Assembly: GCA_958403605.1 (NCBI GenBank)
Contig: CATXYA010000132.1
Coordinates: forward strand, 1 to 5,830
Source: an uncultured Oscillospiraceae bacterium
GTDB lineage: Bacteria > Bacillota > Clostridia > Oscillospirales > Ruminococcaceae
DNA length: 5,830 nt
Direction of reading: 5' to 3'
The notes under the pieces were generated by a model, which saw only the letters and a program-made list of their open reading frames with translations, did no database searches and was not told the origin of the DNA. Positions within the stretch are counted from its first letter, which is position 1; each line of letters begins with the position of its first letter. A program made the translations under genes and the position numbers. Shown piece by piece: positions 1-4,302 of the stretch.

Positions 1-4
1 GGAG

Positions 5-85
5 CAATAAAAAATAGCCGTGGACATTCGTCCTGTGCGCTGTCGCGCACCAATGCTCACAAGTTCGCATTGACGGCATTTTTTG
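5..85. repeat. Cloverleaf-like inverted-repeat element flanked by A/T tracts
   Basis: The sequence folds as a near-ideal four-way junction. A closing stem GCCGT (17-21) pairs with ACGGC (73-77). Inside it, back to back, are GGAC/GTCC (22-25/30-33), GTGCGC/GCGCAC (35-40/45-50) and CAATGC/GCATTG (51-56/67-72), with one unpaired base between arms. Outside, an A6 run (9-14) can pair with a T6 run (79-84), so either strand would end in a U-rich tail. This could be a bidirectional terminator, a small structured RNA, or a copy of a dispersed palindromic repeat. The folding is read directly from the bases; the function is not known to me. No promoter is evident within the window. Confidence 0.55.
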
Positions 86-95
86 TTACTTGCGT

Positions 96-168
96 AATAA
101 AAAATATCCGCTACAGCAGGATGATGGCGCTGGAGAATTCGAGCTTTTCCTTTGCCGGATATATTCAT
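96..168. repeat. Second palindromic module sharing the A-rich edge of the cloverleaf
   Basis: Bases 96-110 repeat bases 6-20 with 14 of 15 identical (A-rich run followed by a CCG-type stem arm). Here the arm ATATCCG (104-110) pairs with CGGATAT (156-162), enclosing about 45 nt that can form a minor CAGC/GCTG stem. Read on the minus strand the stem is followed by a T-rich run (99-104), like a long-loop terminator. The enclosed sequence differs from the first module. A relation between the two is inferred only from the shared edge and similar layout. Confidence 0.35.
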
Positions 169-193
169 CAAATTAGAGAGGATCATGCCGAAA

Positions 194-223
194 ACCGGCG
201 GCTGCGGTGTCCAAGCCGCCGGT
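194..223. other. 10-bp perfect hairpin, unassigned
   Basis: ACCGGCGGCT (194-203) pairs perfectly with AGCCGCCGGT (214-223) around a 10-nt loop. GAGAG at 176-180 and CTCTC at 234-238 could close a larger stem around it. There is no T-run after the stem on the plus strand and only a short TTTT on the minus strand, so it is a weak terminator at best. It lies just downstream (minus-strand sense) of the strong terminator at 250-295. A leader or riboswitch role is not supported, because no gene follows on the plus strand. Confidence 0.4.
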
Positions 224-235
224 GCTGAGAGAACT

Positions 236-300
236 CTCCGAAAAACCAGAAAGGGCCGTGGGCCAAGCTGGAAATGGCTTGGCCCACGGCCCTTTTTGCG
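236..300 (-). terminator. Strong (bidirectional) intrinsic terminator of the DUF4177 gene
   Basis: A 19-bp perfect stem (250-268 with 277-295, core GGGCCGTGGGCCAAGC) encloses an 8-nt loop. On the minus strand it is followed within a few bases by a T5 run (241-245). On the plus strand T-rich sequence follows at 293-307. It lies about 40 bp past the stop codon of the minus-strand gene at 336-602. The stem is unusually long and GC-rich for a simple terminator. Confidence 0.8.
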
Positions 301-335
301 GTTTTATTCAATTGCAAGTACGCAGTTTCTTCCGT

Positions 336-602
336 TCACTCGATTTTTTCAAACACCATGGTGGCCTGGATGCGGTCACCGCCCACCAAGCCCTTGCTGC
401 CGCCGTTCGAGGTATCGATCGTGTGCAGCCGATATCCCTTTTCCGCCTGCTTGTTGATCACGGCCTCCAGCTCCGTCAGATTCCCGGACCCGGTGCCAAA
501 AAGCTTTTCTTTCAGGGTGACTTGCAAAACGACATAGTGATAATTTTTTCCGGACGCAGTAGAATACGTGGATTCCTGCTGCCAATTGTTCATGAGCCCC
601 AT
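336..602 (-). CDS. DUF4177-family small protein
   Basis: This encodes an 88-residue protein of unknown function. Residues about 21-86 match the pattern I know for DUF4177: an opening strand YHYVVLQV, the motif LKEKLFG (30-36), a helix with NLTELEAVINKQAEKGYRLHTI (41-62), a Gly/Ser loop NGGSKG (66-71), and a closing strand ATMVFEKI. There is no signal peptide or membrane segment, so it is probably cytosolic. The start is the ATG at 602-600 because a clear AAGGAGGG ribosome binding site (614-607) ends 4 nt upstream. The open frame runs back to a TTG at 713, but that lies in the promoter. The gene stands alone, with its own promoter and terminator. Members are usually under 100 residues, which fits. 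Identification is from motif memory only. Confidence 0.82.
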   Translation of the reverse strand: MGLMNNWQQESTYSTASGKNYHYVVLQVTLKEKLFGTGSGNLTELEAVINKQAEKGYRLHTIDTSNGGSKGLVGGDRIQATMVFEKIE

Positions 603-621
603 GATTCCCTCCTTATATTTC

Positions 622-635
622 ACGCCCCGCGGCGT
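622..635 (-). promoter_or_regulatory. Small hairpin in the leader of the DUF4177 gene
   Basis: ACGCC (622-626) pairs with GGCGT (631-635) around a 4-nt loop in the predicted leader, ending about 8 nt upstream of the Shine-Dalgarno sequence. It could modulate translation or stability, or it could be incidental. Confidence 0.3.
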
Positions 636-684
636 AATGAAGATCCTTCCCGTACAACGCTTTTCCACGACATCTTTTGTTTTT

Positions 685-713
685 AGTTTACGCCTATCCC
701 GTGTATTCGTCAA
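685..713 (-). promoter_or_regulatory. Sigma-A promoter for the DUF4177 gene
   Basis: On the minus strand, TTGACG (713-708, 5 of 6 to consensus) and TAAACT (690-685, 4 of 6) are separated by exactly 17 bp. The predicted transcript start near 678 gives a leader of roughly 75 nt before the ATG at 602. Confidence 0.6.
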
Positions 714-790
714 GCACCGGCCAAAAATTCGCGTCTTCTCTGTTTTCGGCTATAGGACTGGCCTTCTGGCCGCGGCTAAAGAGAGCTCTC

Positions 791-844
791 AAACACAAAA
801 AGACCGTGTGCCCAAGCCGTTTCCGGCGCGGTCACACGGTCTTT
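791..844 (-). terminator. Terminator of the tRNA-Gln/tRNA-Pro operon
   Basis: A 12-bp perfect stem, AAAGACCGTGTG (799-810) with CACACGGTCTTT (833-844), begins 6 bp past the CCA end of tRNA-Pro. The 22-nt loop has its own GCCG/CGGC pairing. On the minus strand the stem is followed by a T-rich tail (TTTTTGTGTTTG). Confidence 0.75.
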
Positions 845-849
845 CTGCA

Positions 850-925
850 TGGTCGGAGTATGGAGATTTGAACTCCAGGCCTCTTGGTCCCGAACCAAGC
901 GCGCTACCATCTGCGCTATACCCCG
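850..925 (-). tRNA. tRNA-Pro (anticodon CGG)
   Basis: The minus strand folds as a full cloverleaf with encoded CCA. The acceptor is CGGGGTA/TACTCCG (one G-U pair) with discriminator A. The anticodon stem CTTGG/CCAAG encloses loop TTCGGGA, giving anticodon CGG, which reads the proline codon CCG. The T arm is GGAG-TTCAAAT-CTCC. It is the second gene of a two-tRNA operon, 32 bp after tRNA-Gln. CCG is used heavily in the genes of this window, notably the Pro-rich gene at the right edge. Confidence 0.96.
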
Positions 926-932
926 ACAGAAA

Positions 933-954
933 ACGGCAGCACAAGGGCTGCCGT
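933..954 (-). other. Hairpin between the two tRNA genes
   Basis: ACGGCAGC (933-940) pairs perfectly with GCTGCCGT (947-954) around a 6-nt loop. On the minus strand it is followed by TTTTC. This resembles a short intrinsic terminator placed inside the operon, or a structured spacer that helps processing of the tRNA precursor. Confidence 0.5.
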
Positions 955-957
955 CAC

Positions 958-1031
958 TGGTTGCGGAAGAAGGATTCGAACCCTCACAATGCGAGTCAGA
1001 GTCGCAGGTGCTACCATTACACAATTCCGCA
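958..1031 (-). tRNA. tRNA-Gln (anticodon CTG)
   Basis: The minus strand folds as a cloverleaf with encoded CCA. The acceptor TGCGGAA/TTCCGCA has the U1-A72 pair typical of bacterial tRNA-Gln. The D arm is GTGT/GCAC. The anticodon stem TGCGA/TCGCA encloses loop CTCTGAC, giving anticodon CTG, which reads CAG. The T arm is GAGGG-TTCGAAT-CCTTC. It is the first gene of the operon and starts about 26 nt after the predicted transcript start. Confidence 0.96.
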
Positions 1032-1063
1032 TCACACCATCGCTATCGCTGAAGTGCTTTATT

Positions 1064-1092
1064 ATTATAGCCAGATTTTTTTTTATTGTCAA
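1064..1092 (-). promoter_or_regulatory. Perfect consensus sigma-A promoter of the tRNA operon
   Basis: On the minus strand, TTGACA (1092-1087) and TATAAT (1069-1064) both match consensus 6 of 6 with a 17-bp spacer (1070-1086) that contains a run of nine A. The predicted start is near 1057, giving a short leader before tRNA-Gln. A fully consensus promoter suits a highly transcribed stable-RNA operon. Confidence 0.93.
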
Positions 1093-1126
1093 CACTTTTA
1101 GAAAATTTTTCAGTTCTTTTTTCGCA

Positions 1127-1155
1127 TTGACAAGCGTCTTCAAATGCGGTATGTT
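1127..1155 (+). promoter_or_regulatory. Sigma-A promoter of the sortase gene
   Basis: TTGACA (1127-1132, 6 of 6) and TATGTT (1150-1155, 4 of 6) are separated by 17 bp. The predicted start near 1162 places the ATG at 1144 upstream of the transcript, which supports the downstream TTG start. The promoter is divergent from the tRNA promoter, with 34 bp between the two -35 boxes. Confidence 0.6.
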
Positions 1156-1176
1156 CAAATCAACATCATGATGGGA

Positions 1177-1194
1177 AAGGAAGATTTGAATTTG
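1177..1194 (+). promoter_or_regulatory. Ribosome binding site and TTG start of the sortase gene
   Basis: AAAGGAAG (1176-1183) lies 8 nt upstream of the TTG at 1192-1194. A second TTG at 1186 is too close (2 nt). The ATGs at 1144, 1168 and 1171 have no purine-rich site upstream. Starting at 1192 gives a textbook lipoprotein signal (MNKSLLI... to the lipobox), so I chose it. Confidence 0.6.
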
Positions 1195-1848
1195 AACAAA
1201 TCTCTGCTTATTTCACTGCTTTTGTGTATCATTTTGCTGGCCGCCTGTGGACAGCCGGCCTCCGGCAGCACCTCTGCTGCCAGCTCCGCCCCAGCGCCCG
1301 CCGTCTCCTCTTCCGCGCCGGAAAGCAGCTCCGTGCCCGCGGCCTCCTCCGTGTCCGAGCCGGAGCCGGAACCCGTCCCGGAATTGGTGGACTTCACGGT
1401 GGTGGGCCAGCCTCTCTATGGGGAAAACCTGGGCACCGTCGCCATCAGCGGCACCAACGTGGACTGCGACATTTATTACGGGGATTCTGACGCCCAGCTG
1501 AACGCGGGCGCGGGCATCTATATGGGCCAGGGCGGCAAGCTGCCCGGCGAGGGCGGCACTGTGCTGGCGGCGGGCCACACCGGCACCTATTTCCGTGATT
1601 TTGAAAGCGCCGAGCTCGGCGCCGACATCACGCTGGACCTTTCTTACGGCGAATACCATTATGAGATCGTGGACATGCAGGTGGTGGAGGCCACCGATAC
1701 CACCACCTACGATCTGAACGCCACGGAGGAAAACCTCATTCTTTATACCTGCTATCCCTTCGGCCAGCTCAGCCCCACCCCCTACCGCTATTTCATTTAC
1801 GGAAAATTTGTCAGCGGTCCCGCCGCCACCGGGCGCGGCGTGGCGTAA
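1192..1848 (+). CDS. Class D-like sortase with lipoprotein signal
   Basis: This encodes a 218-residue surface transpeptidase. Sortases cut a sorting signal and join the protein to the cell wall or to another protein. Residues 1-19 form a lipoprotein signal: Lys3, a hydrophobic stretch, then lipobox LAAC with Cys19. Residues 20-68 are a low-complexity Ser/Ala/Pro/Glu linker, as in Gram-positive lipoproteins. The rest is a sortase domain with catalytic His129 (AAGHTGTYF), Cys187 (LYTCYPFG) and Arg199 (TPYRY), each in the expected order and spacing. I call class D from the size and the LYTC-type motif; class E is not excluded. No LPXTG-type substrate is encoded nearby. Most sortases are held by a transmembrane helix, so a lipid anchor is unusual. 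No terminator follows, so transcription may run into the next two genes. Confidence 0.85.
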   Translation: MNKSLLISLLLCIILLAACGQPASGSTSAASSAPAPAVSSSAPESSSVPAASSVSEPEPEPVPELVDFTVVGQPLYGENLGTVAISGTNVDCDIYYGDSDAQLNAGAGIYMGQGGKLPGEGGTVLAAGHTGTYFRDFESAELGADITLDLSYGEYHYEIVDMQVVEATDTTTYDLNATEENLILYTCYPFGQLSPTPYRYFIYGKFVSGPAATGRGVA

Positions 1849-1862
1849 CGGTACGAAAACAC

Positions 1863-1891
1863 TTGCATTTCCCCCTTTCTTAGGCTAGAAT
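1863..1891 (+). promoter_or_regulatory. Sigma-A promoter of the YdbC-HD operon
   Basis: TTGCAT (1863-1868) and TAGAAT (1886-1891, 5 of 6) are separated by 17 bp. The predicted start near 1898 gives a leader of about 30 nt. The same -35 hexamer, TTGCAT, is used at the trxA promoter. Confidence 0.65.
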
Positions 1892-1928
1892 GAAAGCCAT
1901 AAAGCCGAAAAAAGGAGCATGATTCGAT

Positions 1929-2150
1929 ATGGCAGAATTTAGTTATGAGATCACTGAGCGCATCGCCGTGCTGTCCCAAAGCCCCAATGGCTGGGAACGC
2001 CAGCTCAATATGGTGAGCTGGAACGGCCGTGAGCCGAAATACGATATCCGCGATTGGGCGCCCGACAACTCCAAGATGGGCAAAGGCATCAGCCTGACCC
2101 ACGACGAGCTGGCGATCTTGAAGGGCATCCTCAACGACATGGAAATTTGA
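1929..2150 (+). CDS. YdbC-family PC4-like ssDNA-binding protein
   Basis: This encodes a 73-residue protein resembling the bacterial YdbC/PC4-like family, whose members bind single-stranded DNA as small dimers and may act in transcription or DNA maintenance. The protein has the expected pattern: an N-terminal strand (FSYEITERIAVLS), WERQLNMVSWNGREPKYDIRDWAP (22-45) with the conserved Trp-Asn-Gly-x-x-Pro-Lys-Tyr-Asp-Ile-Arg core, the GKGISLT turn (51-57), and a C-terminal helix DELAILKGIL. It has no signal peptide or membrane segment. AAAGGAGC (1911-1918) is the only good ribosome binding site and lies 10-11 nt from the ATG, somewhat long. The stop codon is 4 bp before the HD-domain gene, so they are very likely co-translated. 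Family assignment is by motif; the DNA substrate is inferred from the family. Confidence 0.85.
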   Translation: MAEFSYEITERIAVLSQSPNGWERQLNMVSWNGREPKYDIRDWAPDNSKMGKGISLTHDELAILKGILNDMEI

Positions 2151-2154
2151 GCCG

Positions 2155-2754
2155 ATGGAAGATTACAAAGCACAATTCATCCAGGTTTTTTCCGAAAATG
2201 TCTCCCGGCCCGGCGCGGACAAGCTGCTGGACTGGCTGGCGACGACTGATTTTTTCACCGCTCCCGCCTCCACCCGTTTCCACGGCGCCTGCGAGTGCGG
2301 CCTTGTCATGCACATCCTGAACGTGGACCACGCCATGAGGGACCGCTGGTTCAACGAGGCCGAGGACAACAAGGAGTCCTTCACCCTCGTCTCGCTGCTG
2401 CACGATCTGTGCAAGGCCAATTACTACAAGTCCGGCTTCCGCAACGTGAAAAATGACGTGACGGGCCAGTGGGAAAAAGTGCCCAGCTTCAGCGTACAGG
2501 ACGCGTTCCCCTTTGGACACGGGGAGAAAAGCGTATATCTCATCGAGCGGTTCATCCGGCTCAAGCCCGCCGAGGCCATCGCGGTGCGCTGGCATATGGG
2601 CGGCTTCGACGACGCAGTGCGTGGCGGCAGCTACGCCCTCAGCAATGCCTACGACGAGTATCCCCTGGCCGTCAAGCTGCATTTGTCCGATCTGGAGGCC
2701 ACGTACTTAATGGAAAAGGGCACCAGCGACGTGCGCCGCGGGGAAAAACGGTAA
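2155..2754 (+). CDS. HD-domain hydrolase (putative phosphohydrolase)
   Basis: This encodes a 199-residue cytosolic protein of the HD superfamily, metal-dependent phosphohydrolases acting on nucleotides or nucleic-acid-like phosphates. The metal ligands are visible in order: His53 (CGLVMHILNV), His83-Asp84 (LLHDLCKANYY), His122 (FPFGHGEKS), His147 (RWHMGG) and Asp179 (HLSDLEATY). The five-ligand pattern H...HD...H...H...D suggests a one- or two-metal site. The substrate cannot be read from sequence. It belongs to a subfamily I recognise from Firmicutes chromosomes and phages, with the motifs DFFTAPASTRFHG and WHMGGFD. The start ATG lies 4 bp after the ydbC-like stop with no strong ribosome binding site, so translational coupling is likely. 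Length matches the subfamily. It ends just before a terminator at 2761. Confidence 0.85.
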   Translation: MEDYKAQFIQVFSENVSRPGADKLLDWLATTDFFTAPASTRFHGACECGLVMHILNVDHAMRDRWFNEAEDNKESFTLVSLLHDLCKANYYKSGFRNVKNDVTGQWEKVPSFSVQDAFPFGHGEKSVYLIERFIRLKPAEAIAVRWHMGGFDDAVRGGSYALSNAYDEYPLAVKLHLSDLEATYLMEKGTSDVRRGEKR

Positions 2755-2760
2755 AGTGAT

Positions 2761-2791
2761 AAAAAAGAGCCGGTTTGACCGGCTCTTTTTT
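2761..2791 (+). terminator. Intrinsic terminator of the YdbC-HD operon
   Basis: GAGCCGGT (2767-2774) pairs with ACCGGCTC (2778-2785) around a TTG loop, with A6 before and T6 after, so it can work in both directions. It begins 6 bp past the HD gene stop. Its 13-nt left arm, AAAAAAGAGCCGG, is identical to the left arm of the trxA terminator at 4674-4686. Confidence 0.9.
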
Positions 2792-2820
2792 ATTGCTTCG
2801 CCATAAAAAACAATTCCTTT

Positions 2821-2854
2821 TGATGGCCGTGGGCCAAGGATGGCCCTCATGGCC
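2821..2854. repeat. GGCC-rich short repeats
   Basis: ATGGCC occurs three times here (2823-2828, 2840-2845, 2849-2854), and GGGCCA/TGGCCC (2831-2836/2841-2846) can form a small hairpin. GGCCGTGGGCCAAG at 2825-2838 is a 14-nt exact match to 254-267, inside the strong terminator at the left of the window. No gene is supported in 2792-3042; I see only these repeats, a terminator and one palindrome. Confidence 0.4.
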
Positions 2855-2855
2855 A

Positions 2856-2880
2856 AAAAAATAGCCAGAGGCTATTTTTT
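2856..2880. terminator. Bidirectional intrinsic terminator between convergent genes
   Basis: AAAAAATAGCC (2856-2866) pairs perfectly with GGCTATTTTTT (2870-2880) around an AGA loop. The T6 tail serves the plus strand and the A6 run serves the minus strand. It can back up the HD operon terminator and end transcription from the methyltransferase gene, which has no closer terminator. Confidence 0.75.
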
Positions 2881-2900
2881 GTTGTTTTGCTTGATCGATG

Positions 2901-2953
2901 GCCGCAGCCCCGGCCCGGTAGGGAACGCCGTCCCCGGCGTTCCCTACAGCGGC
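2901..2953. repeat. 13-bp palindrome (REP-like candidate)
   Basis: GTAGGGAACGCCG (2918-2930) pairs perfectly with CGGCGTTCCCTAC (2935-2947) around a TCCC loop. GCCGC (2901-2905) and GCGGC (2949-2953) can add an outer stem. There is no T-run on either side, so it is not a standard terminator. Its position between convergent genes and its form resemble dispersed palindromic elements common in gut Clostridia. Copy number elsewhere is unknown from this window. Confidence 0.5.
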
Positions 2954-3042
2954 AACTTCTTTTTCTTTGTGTGCCGTTTTGCAACGCGCCCTTCTTTTTT
3001 CGCCGTGAGAGCGGGAAGTCTGGCGGGCACCTCTCTGCGCGC

Positions 3043-3834
3043 TTACCGCTTTTCCGCGGTGAGCAGAAACGACAGCGGAAAGCCCTTGTGGTCATAGACG
3101 TCACTCAGGCCCACATCGTAATCGTACTCGTTCAGCCTGCCCACGCGCAGTCCTGCCCCGCTGACCGCGTTGATGATATCGGCCAGGGGGTGGGAAAAGC
3201 TGGTGAAGGTCTTGGAGGCATACTGTTCCGAAAGATAGCCCATGCCCTCGTTTTCGATCCAGGGCTCTTTGCGGAAATACGAATAGGCGATGCGGTTTAG
3301 CTGGTCTTCGTCAAACTCCGGTTCACCGGGCATCGGCAGCATGTTCATGACCGGGTGGAAGTCATGCAAAAACAGCATACCGCCCGGCTTCAGGCAGTCA
3401 GCTACCTTGGCAAAGAGCGGCTGCAGATCTTCGAACCAGGTGATGGCCCCGATGGTGAAGAGCACAAAATCGAACCGCCCTTGGTATTCCTGCGGGACAT
3501 CCAGGATATTGCAGGCCACAAAGCTGCAATGCCCGATGCCCGCTTTCTGTGCGGTTTGGCGCGCCTGCTCCACAATGTTTTCCGCGATGTCGAACCCGGT
3601 CCCGCTCTTCGCCCCCAGTTGCATCAGGGACAACAGCTCGCGCCCGTTATTGCAGCAGAACTGGGCGATGTCCTTGCCCTGAAAGTCCAGCGCCTCCAGC
3701 TCCCGCGCAACGTCAGGGCAGAAAAAAGGCAGATGCTCTTTGCGCAGGCGCTCATCGTTCGTCTCGCCCCAGCCGGGATGCCGGTGCTCGAACGCTTCTT
3801 CCCAGGCCGCTTTATTTCCCTCAAAATAACTCAT
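3043..3834 (-). CDS. Class I SAM-dependent methyltransferase
   Basis: This encodes a 263-residue probable cytosolic methyltransferase. The Rossmann-like core is visible: motif I at residues 57-70 (AQFCCNNGRELLSL), followed by LGAKSGTGFD with Asp82 at the end of the second strand, the likely ribose ligand. Next are an NILDV segment (109-113) with acidic Asp112, FDFVLFTIGAITWFEDL (121-137) as strand 4 and helix, and LKPGGMLFLHDFHPV (148-162). Motif I lacks the usual GxGxG; only Gly64 remains. This variant occurs in some members, so it is not evidence of a dead enzyme. The C-terminal 100 residues (Tyr- and Phe-rich) probably form the substrate cap. Substrate is unknown. The start is supported by GGAGA (3845-3841) 6 nt upstream of the ATG. 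It follows fluC by 62 bp with no convincing promoter or terminator between, so it may be the last gene of a DsrE-FluC operon. Confidence 0.85.
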   Translation of the reverse strand: MSYFEGNKAAWEEAFEHRHPGWGETNDERLRKEHLPFFCPDVARELEALDFQGKDIAQFCCNNGRELLSLMQLGAKSGTGFDIAENIVEQARQTAQKAGIGHCSFVACNILDVPQEYQGRFDFVLFTIGAITWFEDLQPLFAKVADCLKPGGMLFLHDFHPVMNMLPMPGEPEFDEDQLNRIAYSYFRKEPWIENEGMGYLSEQYASKTFTSFSHPLADIINAVSGAGLRVGRLNEYDYDVGLSDVYDHKGFPLSFLLTAEKR

Positions 3835-3896
3835 TTGGGTTCTCCAATTTCAAATCATATTTTTACCCGGAAATGAAGACCGGACACATATCGGCG

Positions 3897-4295
3897 TCAG
3901 CCAGCCAGCCCTTTGCGCAGCGCCCCGGCGCAAAGCTGGCCCAACCATACGCCCGCCAGGCACAGCAGCACACTGGCGCCGAGATAACCCAGCGCCAGGG
4001 CTGTCTTTTTCGCCTCCAGCAGCCGCACCGCCTCCAGCGAAAACGTGGAAAAGGTGGTGAAGCCACCGCACACGCCTGTCTTCCAAAATAAGAGCGTCCC
4101 TTCGCACACGCCCGGCGCTCCGGTAGCCCAGGCCGCCAGGAAGCCGATGAGCACCGCGCCCAAAAAGTTAGTGACCAGCGTCAACAGCGGAAACTCCGTC
4201 CGCAGCGGCAGCAGGCTGATGCCATAGCGCGCCATTGCGCCCAAAGCGCCGCCCAGCCCTACCAAAAGAAACCCGCGCACCCGCATCGCTCCCAT
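3897..4295 (-). CDS. fluC: Fluoride ion channel FluC (CrcB)
   Basis: This encodes a 132-residue integral membrane protein that exports fluoride through a dual-topology dimer. Four hydrophobic segments are visible (about 9-28, 37-57, 67-86, 99-121). Family motifs: GLGGALGAMARY (13-24), TLVTNFLGAVLIGF (39-52) with Asn43, and GVCGGFTTFSTFSLE (74-88). Phe82 and Phe85 match the two pore phenylalanines of characterised Fluc proteins, and Gly77/Thr80 match the central sodium site; agreement with published numbering supports the ATG at 4295. Only one copy is present, whereas some Firmicutes carry pairs. The start lies 7 nt after the DsrE stop with no strong ribosome binding site, so translation is probably coupled. 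I see no fluoride riboswitch upstream. Cys64 and Cys76 are extra cysteines. Confidence 0.95.
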   Translation of the reverse strand: MGAMRVRGFLLVGLGGALGAMARYGISLLPLRTEFPLLTLVTNFLGAVLIGFLAAWATGAPGVCEGTLLFWKTGVCGGFTTFSTFSLEAVRLLEAKKTALALGYLGASVLLCLAGVWLGQLCAGALRKGLAG

Positions 4296-4302
4296 TTCCG
4301 GC

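Noticed and set aside
1..228. Open frames across the left edge on both strands (75 codons plus to TGA 226-228; 56 codons minus from ATG 168)
   Set aside because: Neither has a ribosome binding site or recognisable protein pattern, and both run through the cloverleaf palindrome. A protein fragment entering from the left is not excluded but is not supported.
178..240. Likeness to TPP riboswitch pieces (GGATCATGCC, GGTGCTGAGAG)
   Set aside because: The pieces are in the wrong order, the CTGATCTGG-type core is missing, and no plus-strand gene follows.
603..713. N-terminal extension of the DUF4177 gene to TTG 713
   Set aside because: It would start inside the -35 box, and a strong AAGGAGGG site marks the ATG at 602.
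776..1158. Several open frames overlapping the tRNA genes and their promoter
   Set aside because: They coincide with two convincing tRNAs and a consensus promoter and show no protein-like pattern.
2840..3104. Open frames of about 85 codons in the convergent intergenic region
   Set aside because: They cross a terminator and a palindrome, have no ribosome binding site, and have an improbable Arg/Pro- or Phe-rich composition.
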